Source: Atherix ibis (taxonomy: Eukaryota; Arthropoda; Insecta; Diptera; Athericidae). Taken from it: a stretch of 64,000 nt of DNA. The stretch spans positions 18,267,933 to 18,331,932 of the forward strand of contig OY282608.1 of NCBI GenBank assembly GCA_958298945.1, given 5' to 3'. A program made the translations under genes and the position numbers. Below the pieces are notes generated by a model. The model was not told the origin of the DNA, did not search any database, and saw nothing but the letters and a program-made list of their open reading frames with translations. Positions 1 to 11,562 of this stretch are shown here, piece by piece (within the stretch, counting starts at the first letter, position 1; each line of letters begins with the position of its first letter).

Positions 1-867
1 AACAAACCAACAAACCAACAAGCCAACAAACCAATAAACCAAAAAACCAACAAACCAACAAACCAAGTAACCAAAAAGGCATTAAACTAACAAACCAACA
101 AGCCAACAAACCAACAAACCAACAAGCCAACAAGCCAACAAACCAACAAACCAACAAGCCAACAAACCAACAAACCAACAAACCAACAAGCCAACAAACC
201 AACACGCCAACAAACCAACAAACCAACAAACCAAGTAACCAAAAAGCCAACAAACCAACAAGCCAACAAACCAACAAACCAACAAGCCAACAAACCAACA
301 AACCAACAAGCCAACAAACCAACAAGCCAACAACAAACCAACAAACCAACAAACGAACAAGCCAACAAGCCAACAAACCAACAAACCAACAAACCAACAA
401 GCCAACAAACCAACAAGCCAACAAACCAACAAACCAACAAACCAAGTAACCAAAAAGCCAACAAACCAACAAACCAACAAGCCAACAAGCCAACAAACCA
501 ACAAACCAACAAACCAACAAGCCAACAAACCAACAAACCAACAAGCCAACAAACCAACAAACCAACAAACCAACAAACCAATAAACCAACAAACCAAGTA
601 ACCAAAAAGCCAACAAACTAACAAACCAACAAGTGAACAAGCCAACAAACCAACAAACCAACAAAGCAACAAGCCAACAAGCCAACAAACCAACAAACCA
701 ACAAGCCAACAAACCAACAAACCAACAAGCCAACAAGCCAACAAACCAACAAACCAACAAACCAACAAGCCAACAAACCAACAAACCAAAAAACCAACAA
801 ACCAACAAACCAACAAGCAAACAAGCCAAAAAACCGACAAACCAACAAGCCAACAAACCAACAAACC
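1..867. repeat. 1.2-kb duplication, left copy (cut by the window edge)
   Basis: Homologous to 1,237-2,095 with an offset of 1,236 that becomes 1,228 after about 300. Boxes at 65, 233, 444 and 596 match boxes at 1,301, 1,469, 1,672 and 1,824. Both copies share rare units: GGCATTAAA or GCCATTAAA after the first box, CACGCC near 204 and 1,440, a +3 insertion (ACA) near 331, and the AAGTGAAC unit at 631 and 1,859. The 8-bp offset change is the loss of exactly one octamer in the right copy. Homology stops near 865 and 2,094, where the right copy enters an AACTAAGT box that the left copy lacks. The left copy probably continues outside the window. Confidence 0.85.
229..260 (+). repeat. Punctuation box, standard type (example; about 175 boxes in the window)
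   Basis: Four consecutive diverged octamers: AACCAAGT, then AACCAAAA, then AGCCAACA, then an A-unit or AACTAACA. It is the only place where GT replaces CA at the unit end. It is strictly in octamer phase and is repeated through the whole window. Good standard examples have AAGT at 233, 1,469, 5,262, 10,270, 13,824, 19,291, 27,035, 36,173, 43,345, 51,133, 55,357 and 63,762. The box supplies most T bases on the + strand and most of the stop codons that end open frames. It may be just a shared ancestral variant spread by duplication, or a protein-binding site; the sequence alone cannot decide. Confidence 0.8.
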
Positions 868-1236
868 AACAAACCAACAAACCAACAAACCAACAAACCA
901 ACAAGCCAACAAACCAACAAACCAACAAACCAACAAGCCAACAAACCAACAAGCAAACAAACTACCAAACCAACAAACCAAGTAACCAAAAAGACAATAA
1001 ACTAACAACCCAACAAGCCAACAAGCCAACAAACCAACAAACCAACAAAGCAACAAGCCAACAAGCCAACAAACCAACAAATAGAACAAGCCAACAAACC
1101 AACAAACCAACAAGCCAACAAGCCAACAAACCAACAAGCCAACAAACCAACAAGCCAACAAGCCAACAAGCCAACAAACCAACAAGCCAACAAGCCAACA
1201 AGCCAACAAACCAACAAGCCAACAAGCCAACAAACC
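868..1236. repeat. Inter-copy spacer; contains most of a 321-bp box-to-box module
   Basis: Octamer repeat between the two 1.2-kb copies. From the box at 980 to the box at 1,301 it matches a module that recurs at 11,230-11,550, 13,503-13,823, 18,970-19,290 and 25,274-25,594. The box-to-box distance is 321 bp each time (40 octamers plus 1 bp). The shared diagnostic features are an AACCCAAC unit just after the box, an AAGCAACA unit, and the 9-bp unit AATAGAACA that adds the extra base. This links the left end of the window to the about 6-kb super-repeat family further right. Confidence 0.8.
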
Positions 1237-1300
1237 AACAAACCAACAAACCAACAAGCCAACAAACCAATAAACCAAAAAACCAACAAACCAACAAACC
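980..1300. repeat. 321-bp box-to-box module, leftmost copy
   Basis: Box-to-box module of 40 octamers plus one base, also found at 11,230-11,550, 13,503-13,823, 18,970-19,290 and 25,274-25,594. A sixth copy at about 16,871-17,129 is cut at its left end by the 440-bp deletion. The extra base sits in the 9-bp unit AATAGAACA. The right-hand part is dense in paired G-units, and it ends in AACCAATA, AACCAAAA, A-units and a box. The leftmost copy opens with a standard box; the others open with an AACCAAAT box. Confidence 0.8.
1079..1087 (+). repeat. 9-bp unit AATAGAACA, a shared one-base register shift
   Basis: An octamer enlarged to nine bases by a TAG-containing variant. It occurs near 1,080, 11,330, 13,604, 16,910, 19,070 and 25,375, always at the same place in the 321-bp module. 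It accounts for the odd base in that module and in the 2,273-bp tandem unit. All six copies therefore descend from one event. Confidence 0.8.
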
Positions 1301-2095
1301 AAGTAACCAAAAAGCCATTAAACTAACAAACCAACAAGCCAACAAACCAACAAACCAACAAGCCAACAAGCCAACAAACCAACAAACCAACAAGAAAACA
1401 AACCAACAAACCAACAAACCAACAAGCCAACAAACCAACACGCCAACAAACCAACAAACCAACAAACCAAGTAACCAAAAAGCCAACAAACCAACAAGCC
1501 AACAAACCAACAAGCCAACAAACCAACAAACCAACAAGCCAACAAACCAACAAGCCAACAACAAACCAACAAACCAACAAACGAACAAGCCAACAAGCCA
1601 ACAAACCAACAAACCAACAAACCAACAAGCCAACAAACCAACAAGCCAACAAACCAACAAACCAACAAACCAAGTAACCAAAAAGCCAACAAACCAACAA
1701 ACCAACAAGCCAACAAGCCAACAAACCAACAAACCAACAAACCAACAAGCCAACAAACCAACAAACCAACAAGCCAACAAACCAACAAACCAACAAACCA
1801 ACAAACCAATAAACCAACAAACCAAGTAACCAAAAAGCCAACAAACTAACAAACCAACAAGTGAACAAGCCAACAAACCAACAAACCAACAAAGCAACAA
1901 GCCAACAAGCCAACAAACCAACAAACCAACAAGCCAACAAACCAACAAACCAACAAGCCAACAAGCCAACAAACCAACAAACCAACAAACCAACAAGCCA
2001 ACAAACCAACAAACCAAAAAACCAACAAACCAACAAACCAACAAGCAAACAAGCCAAAAAACCGACAAACCAACAAGCCAACAAACCAACGAACT
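1237..2095. repeat. 1.2-kb duplication, right copy
   Basis: Second copy of the unit seen at 1-867, with boxes at 1,301, 1,469, 1,672 and 1,824. Their spacings are 168, 203 and 152 bp, against 168, 211 and 152 in the left copy. It keeps the AAGTGAAC unit at 1,859 and a terminal ACCGACAAACC stretch near 2,060. It ends at an AACTAAGT box at 2,096 followed by TAACTAACGAGCC, the start of a different module that recurs at 3,746, 6,358 and 8,014. Confidence 0.85.
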
Positions 2096-3745
2096 AAGTA
2101 ACTAACGAGCCAACAAACCAACAAGCCAACAAGCCAACAAACCAACAAACCAACAAACCAAGAAACCAACAAACCAACAAACCAACAAACCAATAAACCA
2201 AAAAACCAACAAACCAACAAACCAACAAAACAACAAGCCAACAAGCCAACAAGCCAACAAACCAACAAACCAACAAACCAACAAGCCAACAAACCAACAA
2301 ACCAAAAAACCAACAAACCAACAAACCAACAAGCCAACAAGCCAACAAACCAACAAACAAACAAGCCAACAAACTAACAAGCCAACAAACCAACAAACCA
2401 AATAACCAAAACGGCAACAAACTAACAAACCAACAAGCCAACAAGCCAACAAACCAACAAACCAACAAAGCAACAAGCCAACAAGCCAACAAACCAACAA
2501 ACCAACAAGCCAGCAAACCAACAAACCAACAAACCAACAAACCAACAAACCAACAAACCAACAAACCAACAAACCAACAAACCAACAAACCAACAAATCA
2601 ACAAACTAACAAACCAACAAACCAACAAGCCAACAAACCAACAAACCAAAAAACCAACAAACCAACAAACCAACAAGCCAACAAGCTAACAAACCAACAA
2701 ACCAACAAGCCAACAAGCTAACAAACCAACAAGCCAACAAGCCAACAAACCAACAAACCAACAAACCAACAAACCAACAAACCAATAAACCAACAAACCA
2801 AAAAACCAACAAACCAACAAACCAACAAACCAACAAACCAACGAACCAACAAGCCAACAAACCAACAAACCAACAAACCAACAAACCAACAAGCCAACAA
2901 ACCAACACGCCAACAAACCAACAAACCAACAAACCAAGTAACCAAAAAGCCAACAAACTAACAAACCAATAAGCCAAAAAGCCAACAAACCAACAAACCA
3001 ACAAACCAACAAACCAACAGGCCAACAAACCAACACGCCAACAAACCAACAAACCAACAAACCAAGTAACCAAAAATCCAACAAACTAACAAACCAATAA
3101 GCCAAAAAGACAACAAACCAACAAACCAACAAAGCAACAAGCCAACAAGCCAACAAACCAACGAACCAACAAGCCAACAAACCAACAAACCAACAAGCCA
3201 ACAAGCCAACAAACCAACAAACCAACAAACCAACAAGCCAACAAACCAACAAACCAACAAGCCAACAAACCAACAAACCAACAAGCCAACAAACCAACAA
3301 GCCAACAAACCAACAAACCAACAAACCAAAAAAACCAACAAACTAACAAACCAACAAACCAACAAACCAACAAACGAACAAGCCAACAAGCCAACAAACC
3401 AACAAACTAACAAACCAACAAGCCAACAAACCAACAAATGAACAAGCCAACAAGCCAACAAACCAACAAACCAACAAACCAACAAACCAACAAACGAACA
3501 AGCCAACAAGCCAACAAACCAACAAACCAACAAAGCAACAAGCCAACAAGCCAACAAGCCAACAAACCAACAAACCAACAAGCCAACAAACCAACAAACC
3601 AACAAGCCAACAAGCCAACAAACCAACAAACCAACAAACCAACAAGCCAACAAACCAACAAACCAAAAAACCAACAAACCAACAAACCAACAAGCAAACA
3701 AGCCAAAAAAACCGACAAACCAACAAGCCAACAAACCAACAAACT
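2096..3745. repeat. Octamer array, mixed modules, few boxes
   Basis: This stretch opens with the TAACTAACGAGCC module, followed by an AACCAAAT-type box at 2,400. Ordinary boxes follow only at 2,936 and 3,064, so box density is low. It contains a nearly pure run of about ten A-units around 2,516-2,597, then AATCAACA. Near 3,438 there is an ATGAAC variant of the AAGTGAAC unit, and around 3,705 an AAAAAACCGAC variant with one inserted A. No gene or unique DNA is seen. Confidence 0.8.
2396..2427 (+). repeat. Punctuation box, AACCAAAT subtype (example)
   Basis: AACCAAAT replaces AACCAAGT. Members are at 2,400, 3,990, 4,806, 6,574, 8,230, 11,230, 13,503, 18,970 and 25,274. In the first five the third unit begins with GGCAACA instead of GCCAACA. 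In the last four the box opens the 321-bp module and is followed by AACCCAAC. The split matches the two duplication families, so the subtype is a lineage marker. Confidence 0.75.
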
Positions 3746-6327
3746 AAGAAACTAACGAGCCAACAAACCATCAAGCCAACAACCCAACAAACCAACAAAC
3801 CAACAAACCAACAAACCAACAAACCAACAAACCAACAAACCAACAAACCAACAAACCAATAAACCAAAAAACCAACAAACCAACAAACCAACAAACCAAC
3901 AAACCAACAAACCAACAAACCAACAAGCCAACAAGCCAACAAACCAACAAACCAACAAACAAACTAACAAGCCAACAAACCAACAAACCAAATAACCAAA
4001 AAGGCAACAAACCAACAAACCAACAAGCCAACAAGCCAACAAACCAACAAACCAACAAAGCAACAAGCCAACAAGCCAACAAACCAACAAACCAACAAAC
4101 CAACAAACCAACAAACCAACAAACCAACAAACCAACAAACCAACAAACCAACAAACCAACAAACCAACAAACCAACAAGCCAACAAACCAACAAACCAAA
4201 AAACCAACAAACCAACAAGCTAACAAGCCAACAAACCAACAAGCCAACAAACCAACAAACTAAGTAACCAACAAGCCAACAAACCAACAAACCAACAAGC
4301 CAACAAGCCAACAAGCCAACAAACCAACAAACCAACAAACCAACAAACCAACAAACCAACAAACCAAAAAACCAACAAACCAACAAACCAACAAACCGAC
4401 AAACCAACAAACCAACAAGCCAACAAGCCAACAAACCAACAAACCAAAAAACCAACAAGCCAACAAACCAACAAGCCAACAAACCAACAAACCAAGTAAC
4501 CAAAAAGCCAACAAACTAACAAACCAACAAAGCAACAAACCAACAAACCAACCAACCAACAAACTAACAAACCAACAAACCAACAAGCCAACAAGCCAAC
4601 AAACCAACAAACCAACAAACCAAAAAACCAAAAAACCAACAAACCAACAAACCAACAAACCAACAAACCAACAAACCAACAAACCAACAAACCAACAAAC
4701 CAACAAGCCAACAAACCAACAAACCAACAAACTAACAAACCAACAAGCCAACAAACCAACAAACAAACTAGCCAACAGACTAACAAGCCAACAAACCAAC
4801 AAACCAAATAACCAAAAAGGCAACAAACTAACAAACCAACAAGCCAACAAGCCAACAAACCAACAAACCAACAAAGCAACAAGCCAACAAGCCAACAAAC
4901 CAACAAACCAACAAACCAACAAACCAACAAACCAACAAACCAACAAACCAACAAACCAACAAACCAACAAACCAACAAACCAACAAGCTAACAAGCCAAC
5001 AAACCAACAAGCCAACAAACCAACAAACTAAGTAACCAACAAGCCAACAAACCAACAAACCAACAAGCCAACAAGCCAACAAACCAACAAACCAACAAAC
5101 CAACAAACCAACAAACCAACAAACCAAAAAACCAAAAAACCAACAAACCAACAAACCAACAAACCGACAAACCAACAAACCAACAAGCCAACAAGCCAAC
5201 AAACCAACAAACCAAAAAACCAACAAGCCAACAAACCAACAAGCCAACAAACCAACAAACCAAGTAACCAAAAAGCCAACAAACTAACAAACCAACAAAG
5301 CAACAAACCAACAAACCAACAAACCAACAAACTAACAAACCAACAAACCAACAAGCCAACAAGCCAACAAACCAACAAACCAACAAACCAAAAAACCAAA
5401 AAACCAACAAACCAACAAACCAACAAGCCAACAAACCAACAAGCCAACAAACCAACAAACCAAGTAACCAAAAAGCCAACAAACTAACAAACCAACAAAG
5501 CAACAAACCAACAAACCAACAAACCAACAAACCAACAAACCAACAAACCAACAAGCCAACAAACCAACAAACCAACAAGCCAACAAGCCAACAAACCAAC
5601 AAACCAACAAGCCAACAAACGAACAAGCCAACAAACCAACAAAGCAACAAACCAAGTAACCAAAAAGCCAACAAACTAACAAACCAACAAGTCAACAAGC
5701 CAACAAACCAACAAACCAACAAAGCAACAAGCCAACAAGCCAACAAACCAACAAACCAACAAGCCAACAAACCAACAAACCAACAAACCAACAAGCCAAC
5801 AAACCAACAAACAAATAAACCAACAAACCAACAAACCAACAAACCAACAAACCAACAAACCAACAAACCAAAAAACCAACAAACCAACAAACCAACAAGC
5901 CAACAAGCCAACAAACCAACAAACCAACAAGCCAACAAGCCAACAAACCAACAAACCAACAAGCCAACAAATCAACAAACCAACAAACCAACAAGCCAAC
6001 AAACCAACAAACAAATAAACCAACAAACCAAAAAACCAACAAACCAACAAACCAACAAACCAACAAACCAACAAACCAACAAACCAACAAACCAACAAAC
6101 CAACAAACCAACAAACCAACAAGCTAACAAGCCAACAAACCAACAAACCAACAAACCAACAAACCAACAAACCAACAAACCAACAAACCAGCAAGCCAAC
6201 AAACCAACAAACCAACAAGCCAACAAGCCAACAAACCAACAAACCAACAAACCAACAAGCCAACAAACCAAAAAACCAAAAAACCAACAAACGAACAAAC
6301 CAACAAGCAAACAAGCCAAAAAACCGA
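3746..6327. repeat. Octamer array with a nested tandem duplication of about 0.77 kb
   Basis: Boxes at 4,262, 4,494 and 4,806 are echoed at 5,030 and 5,262 with offset 768 (96 octamers); the AACCAAAT-type boxes at 3,990 and 4,806 lie 816 bp apart. AACTAAGT-type boxes (4,262; 5,030) alternate with AACCAAGT-type boxes (4,494; 5,262; 5,462; 5,654). Unlike most boxes, the AACTAAGT type is followed directly by A- and G-units, not by the AACCAAAA unit. The register is constant through the whole stretch. After 5,654 a box carries the AGTCAACA unit that later marks the super-repeat family. Confidence 0.75.
4258..4289 (+). repeat. Punctuation box, AACTAAGT subtype (example)
   Basis: This subtype has AACTAAGT followed directly by AACCAACA and G-units, without the AACCAAAA unit. 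Members have AAGT at 4,262, 5,030, 6,870, 8,534, 14,464, 14,880, 19,931, 20,347, 26,611, 31,847, 33,142, 33,805, 39,372 and 49,190. Related forms with TAACTAAC are at 2,096, 6,358, 8,014 and 26,195. It often alternates with standard boxes about 200-230 bp away. Confidence 0.75.
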
Positions 6328-7872
6328 CAAACCAACAAGCCAACAAACCAACAAACTAAGTAACTAACGAGCCAACAAACCAACAAGCCAACAAGCCAAC
6401 AAACCAACAAACCAACAAACCAAGAAACCAACAAATCAATAAACCAAAAAACCAACAAACCAACAAACCAACAAACCAACAAACCAACAAACCAACAAGC
6501 CAACAAGCCAACAAACCAACAAACCAACAAACAAACTAGCCAACAAACTAACAAGCCAACAAACCAACAAACCAAATAAACAAAAAGGCAACAAACTAAC
6601 AAACCAACAAGCCAACAAGCCAACAAACCAACAAACCAACAAAGCAACAAGCCAACAAGCCAACAAACCAACAAACCAACAAACCAACAAACCAACAAAC
6701 CAACAAACCAACAAACCAACAAACCAACAAACCAACAAACCAACAAACCAACAAACCAACAAACCAACAAGCCAACAAACCAACAAACCAAAAAACCAAC
6801 AAACCAACAAACCAACAAGCTAACAAACCAACAAACCAACAAGCCAACAAACCAACAAACCAACAAACTAAGTAACCAACAAGCCGACAAACCAACAAAC
6901 CAACAAGCCAACAAGCCAACAAACCAACAAACCAACAAACCAACAAACCAACAAACCAACAAACCAACAAACCAACAAACCAACAAACCAAAAAACCAAC
7001 AAACCAACAAACCAACAAACCAACAAACCAACAAACCAACAAACCAACAAGCCAACAAGCCAACAAACCAACAAACCAACAAACCAATAAGCCAACAAAC
7101 CAACAAGCCAACAAACCAACAAACCAAGTAACCAAAAAGCCAACAAACTAACAACACAACAAGCCAACAAGCCAACAAACCAACAAACCAACAAAGCAAC
7201 AAGCCAACAAACCAATAAACCAACAAGCCAACAAACCAACAAACCAACAAACCAACAAACCAACAAACTAACAAACCAACAAACCAACAAACCAACAAGC
7301 CAACAAGCCAACAAACCAACAAACCAACAAACCAAAAAACCAAAAAACCAACAAACCAACAAACCAACAAACCAACAAACCAACAAACCAACAAACCAAC
7401 AAACCAACAAACCAACAAACCAACAAACCAACAAACCAACAAACCAACAAGCCAACAAACCAACAAACCAACAAACTAACAAACCAACAAGCCAACAAAC
7501 CAACAAACCAACAAGCCAACAAGCCAACAAACCAACAAACCAACAAACCAACAAACCAACAAACCAACAAACCAACAAGCCAACAAACCAACAAACCAAC
7601 AAACCAACAAGCCAACAAACCAACAAACCAACAAACTAACAAACCAACAAGCCAACAAACCAACAAACCAACAAGCCAACAAGCCAACAAACCAACAAAC
7701 CAACAAACCAACAAACCAACAAACCAACAAACCAACAAGCCAACAAACCAACAAACCAACAAGCCAACAAGCCAACAAACCAACAAACCAACAAGCCAAC
7801 AAACGAACAAGCCAACAAACCAACAAAGCAACAAACCAAGTAACCAAAAAGCCAACAAACTAACAAACCAAC
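6328..7872. repeat. 1.66-kb duplication, left copy
   Basis: Homologous to 7,984-9,536 with an offset of 1,656 up to about 6,660 and 1,664 afterwards. Boxes at 6,358, 6,574, 6,870, 7,126 and 7,838 match 8,014, 8,230, 8,534, 8,790 and 9,502. The offset change is one extra A-unit in a pure run, 13 units here and 14 in the other copy. An inner 160-bp (20-unit) tandem repeat starts near 7,476 and 7,636. The left limit (about 6,328) is where the upstream ACCGACAAACC context stops matching. Confidence 0.85.
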
Positions 7873-7983
7873 AAACCAAAAAACCAACAAACCAACAAAC
7901 CAACAAACCAACAAACCAACAAACCAACAAACCAACAAGCCAACAAGCCAACAAACCAACAAACCAACAAACCAATAAGCCAA

Positions 7984-9536
7984 CAAACCAACAAGCCAAC
8001 AAACCAACAAACTAAGTAACTAACGAGCCAACAAACCAACAAGCCAACAAGCCAACAAACCAACAAACCAACAAACCAAGAAACCAACAAATCAATAAAC
8101 CAAAAAACCAACAAACCAACAAACCAACAAACCAACAAACCAACAAACCAACAAGCCAACAAGCCAACAAACCAACAAACCAACAAACAAACTAGCCAAC
8201 AAACTAACAAGCCAACAAACCAACAAACCAAATAAACAAAAAGGCAACAAACTAACAAACCAACAAGCCAACAAGCCAACAAACCAACAAACCAACAAAG
8301 CAACAAGCCAACAAGCCAACAAACCAACAAACCAACAAACCAACAAACCAACAAACCAACAAACCAACAAACCAACAAACCAACAAACCAACAAACCAAC
8401 AAACCAACAAACCAACAAACCAACAAACCAACAAGCCAACAAACCAACAAACCAAAAAACCAACAAACCAACAAACCAACAAGCTAACAAACCAACAAAC
8501 CAACAAGCCAACAAACCAACAAACCAACAAACTAAGTAACCAACAAGCCGACAAACCAACAAACCAACAAGCCAACAAGCCAACAAACCAACAAACCAAC
8601 AAACCAACAAACCAACAAACCAACAAACCAACAAACCAACAAACCAACAAACCAAAAAACCAACAAACCAACAAACCAACAAACCAACAAACCAACAAAC
8701 CAACAAACCAACAAGCCAACAAGCCAACAAACCAACAAACCAACAAACCAATAAGCCAACAAACCAACAAGCCAACAAACCAACAAACCAAGTAACCAAA
8801 AAGCCAACAAACTAACAACACAACAAGCCAACAAGCCAACAAACCAACAAACCAACAAAGCAACAAGCCAACAAACCAATAAACCAACAAGCCAACAAAC
8901 CAACAAACCAACAAACCAACAAACCAACAAACTAACAAACCAACAAACCAACAAACCAACAAGCCAACAAGCCAACAAACCAACAAACCAACAAACCAAA
9001 AAACCAAAAAACCAACAAACCAACAAACCAACAAACCAACAAACCAACAAACCAACAAACCAACAAACCAACAAACCAACAAACCAACAAACCAACAAAC
9101 CAACAAACCAACAAGCCAACAAACCAACAAACCAACAAACTAACAAACCAACAAGCCAACAAACCAACAAACCAACAAGCCAACAAGCCAACAAACCAAC
9201 AAACCAACAAACCAACAAACCAACAAACCAACAAACCAACAAGCCAACAAACCAACAAACCAACAAACCAACAAGCCAACAAACCAACAAACCAACAAAC
9301 TAACAAACCAACAAGCCAACAAACCAACAAACCAACAAGCCAACAAGCCAACAAACCAACAAACCAACAAACCAACAAACCAACAAACCAACAAACCAAC
9401 AAGCCAACAAACCAACAAACCAACAAGCCAACAAGCCAACAAACCAACAAACCAACAAGCCAACAAACGAACAAGCCAACAAACCAACAAAGCAACAAAC
9501 CAAGTAACCAAAAAGCCAACAAACTAACAAACCAAC
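7984..9536. repeat. 1.66-kb duplication, right copy
   Basis: Second copy of 6,328-7,872. It carries the same succession of box subtypes: AACTAAGT with GAGCC, AACCAAAT with AAACAAAAAGG, AACTAAGT with AAGCCGAC, then two standard boxes. The inner 20-unit repeat is kept near 9,140 and 9,300. It runs directly into the about 6-kb super-repeat, sharing its last box at 9,502. The 112 bp between the copies (7,873-7,983) is plain octamer repeat. Confidence 0.85.
8321..8432. repeat. Pure run of 14 A-units
   Basis: Between G-units at 8,313 and 8,433 there are 14 consecutive perfect AACCAACA units, among the longest uninterrupted homogeneous runs in the window. The homologous run at about 6,665-6,768 has 13. 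A one-unit difference between two otherwise nearly identical copies is what replication slippage or unequal exchange in a homogeneous run would leave. Confidence 0.8.
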
Positions 9537-11562
9537 AAGTCAACAAGCCAACAAACCAACAAACCAACAAAGCAACAAGCCAACAAGCCAACAAACCAAC
9601 AAACCAACAAGCCAACAAACCAACAAACCAACAAACTAACAAGCCAACAAACCAACAAACAAATAAACCAACAAACCAACAAGCCAACAAATCAACAAAC
9701 CAACAAACCAAAAAACCAACAAACCAACAAACCAACAAGCCAACAAGCCAACAAACCAACAAAACAACAAGCCAACAAGCCAACAAACCAACAAAGCAAC
9801 AAGCCAATAAATCAACAAACCAACAAACCAACAAGCCAACAAACCAACAAACAAATAAACCAACAAACCAAAAAACCAACAAACCAACAAACCAACAAAC
9901 CAACAAACCAACAAACCAACAAACCAACAAGCTAACAAGCCAACAAACCAACAAACCAACAAACCAACAAACCAACAAACCAACAAACCAACAAACCAAC
10001 AAACCAACAAACCAACAAACCAACAAACCAACAAACCAACAAGCCAACAAACCAACAAACCAACAAACTAACAAACCAACAAGCCAACAAACCAACAAAC
10101 CAACAAGCCAACAAGCCAACAAACCAACAAACCAACAAACCAACAAACCAACAAACCAACAAACCAACAAGCCAACAAACCAACAAACCAACAAGCCAAC
10201 AAACCAACAAACCAACAAACCAACAAGCCAACAAACGAACAAGCCAACAAACCAACAAAGCAACAAACCAAGTAACCAAAAAGCCAACAAACTAACAAAC
10301 CAACAAGCCAACAAGCCAACAAACCAACAAACCAACAAACCAACAAACCAACAAACCAACAAACCAACAAGCCAACAAACCAACAAACCAACAAACCAAC
10401 AAACCAACAAACCAACAAGCCAACAAACCAACAAACCAACAAACTAACAAACCAACAAGCCAACAAACCAACAAACCAACAAGCCAACAAGCCAACAAAC
10501 CAACAAACCAACAAACCAACAAACCAACAAACCAACAAACCAACAAGCCAACAAACCAACAAACCAACAAGCCAACAAGCCAACAAACCAACAAACCAAC
10601 AAGCCAACAAACGAACAAGCCAACAAACCAACAAAGCAACAAACCAAGTAACCAAAAAGCCAACAAACTAACAAACCAACAAGTCAACAAGCCAACAAAC
10701 CAACAAACCAACAAAGCAACAAGCCAACAAGCCAACAAACCAACAAACCAACAAGCCAACAAACCAACAAACCAACAAACTAACAAGCCAACAAACCAAC
10801 AAACAAATAAACCAACAAACCAACAAACCAACAAACCAACAAATCAACAAACCAACAAACCAAAAAACCAACAAACCAACAAACCAACAAGCCAACAAGC
10901 CAACAAACCAACAAAACAACAAGCCAACAAGCCAACAAACCAACAAACCAACAAGCCAACAAATCAACAAACCAACAAACCAACAAGCCAACAAACCAAC
11001 AAACAAATAAACCAACAAACCAAGAAACCAAAAAACCAACAAACCAACAAACCAACAAACCAACAAACCAACAAACCGACAAACCAACAAGCTAACAAGC
11101 CAACAAACCAACAAACCAACAAACCAACAAACCAACAAACCAACAAACCAACAAGCCAACAAACCAACAAACCAACAAACCAACAAGCCAACAAACCAAC
11201 AAGCAAACAAACCAACAAACCAACAAACCAAATAACCAAAAAGCCAACAAACTAACAACCCAACAAGCCAACAAGCCAACAAACCAACAAACCAACAAAG
11301 CAACAAGCCAAAAAGCCAACAAACCAACAAATAGAACAAGCCAACAAACCAACAAACCAACAAGCCAACAAGCCAATAAGCCAACAAGCCAACAAGCCAA
11401 CAAACCTACAAGCCAACAAGCCAACAAGCCAACAAACCAACAAGCCAACAAGCCAACAAACCAACAAGCCAACAAGCCAACAAACGAACAAACCAACAAA
11501 CCAACAAGCCAACAAACCAATAAACCAAAAAACCAACAAACCAACAAACCAAGTAACCAAAA
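9290..11562. repeat. 2,273-bp tandem duplication, unit 1
   Basis: Boxes at 9,502, 10,270, 10,646, 11,230 and 11,551 match 11,775, 12,543, 12,919, 13,503 and 13,824, every time with offset 2,273 (284 octamers plus one base). The odd base is explained by the 9-bp unit AATAGAACA at about 11,330. Point differences between the units are few: for example AACAACAAAGC in unit 2 near 12,900 and AAGAAACC in unit 1 near 11,030. Confidence 0.85.

Noticed and set aside
21..60. Assembly or sequencing artefact as the sole explanation
   Set aside because: Nested duplications with different divergence, exact-unit deletions and lineage-specific variants form a coherent history that a random artefact would not create. 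Local collapse or expansion of copies is still possible and needs read support.
229..260. Punctuation boxes as promoters or terminators (TAAC, AATAAA-like strings such as AAATAAAC and AAAATAAACC)
   Set aside because: No -10/-35 pair, TATA context, hairpin or T-run is present, and no gene lies next to them. AATAAA-like strings arise from single C-to-T changes in the octamer.
633..1829. 398-codon + strand frame of Asn/Gln/Thr/Pro/Lys repeats, resembling a prion-like or surface-repeat protein
   Set aside because: It begins at a GTG inside the recurrent AAGTGAAC unit and the octapeptide is frame-independent. The same start recurs at 1,861, 31,628, 37,889 and 45,327 only because the unit was duplicated. 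No non-repeat domain is attached.
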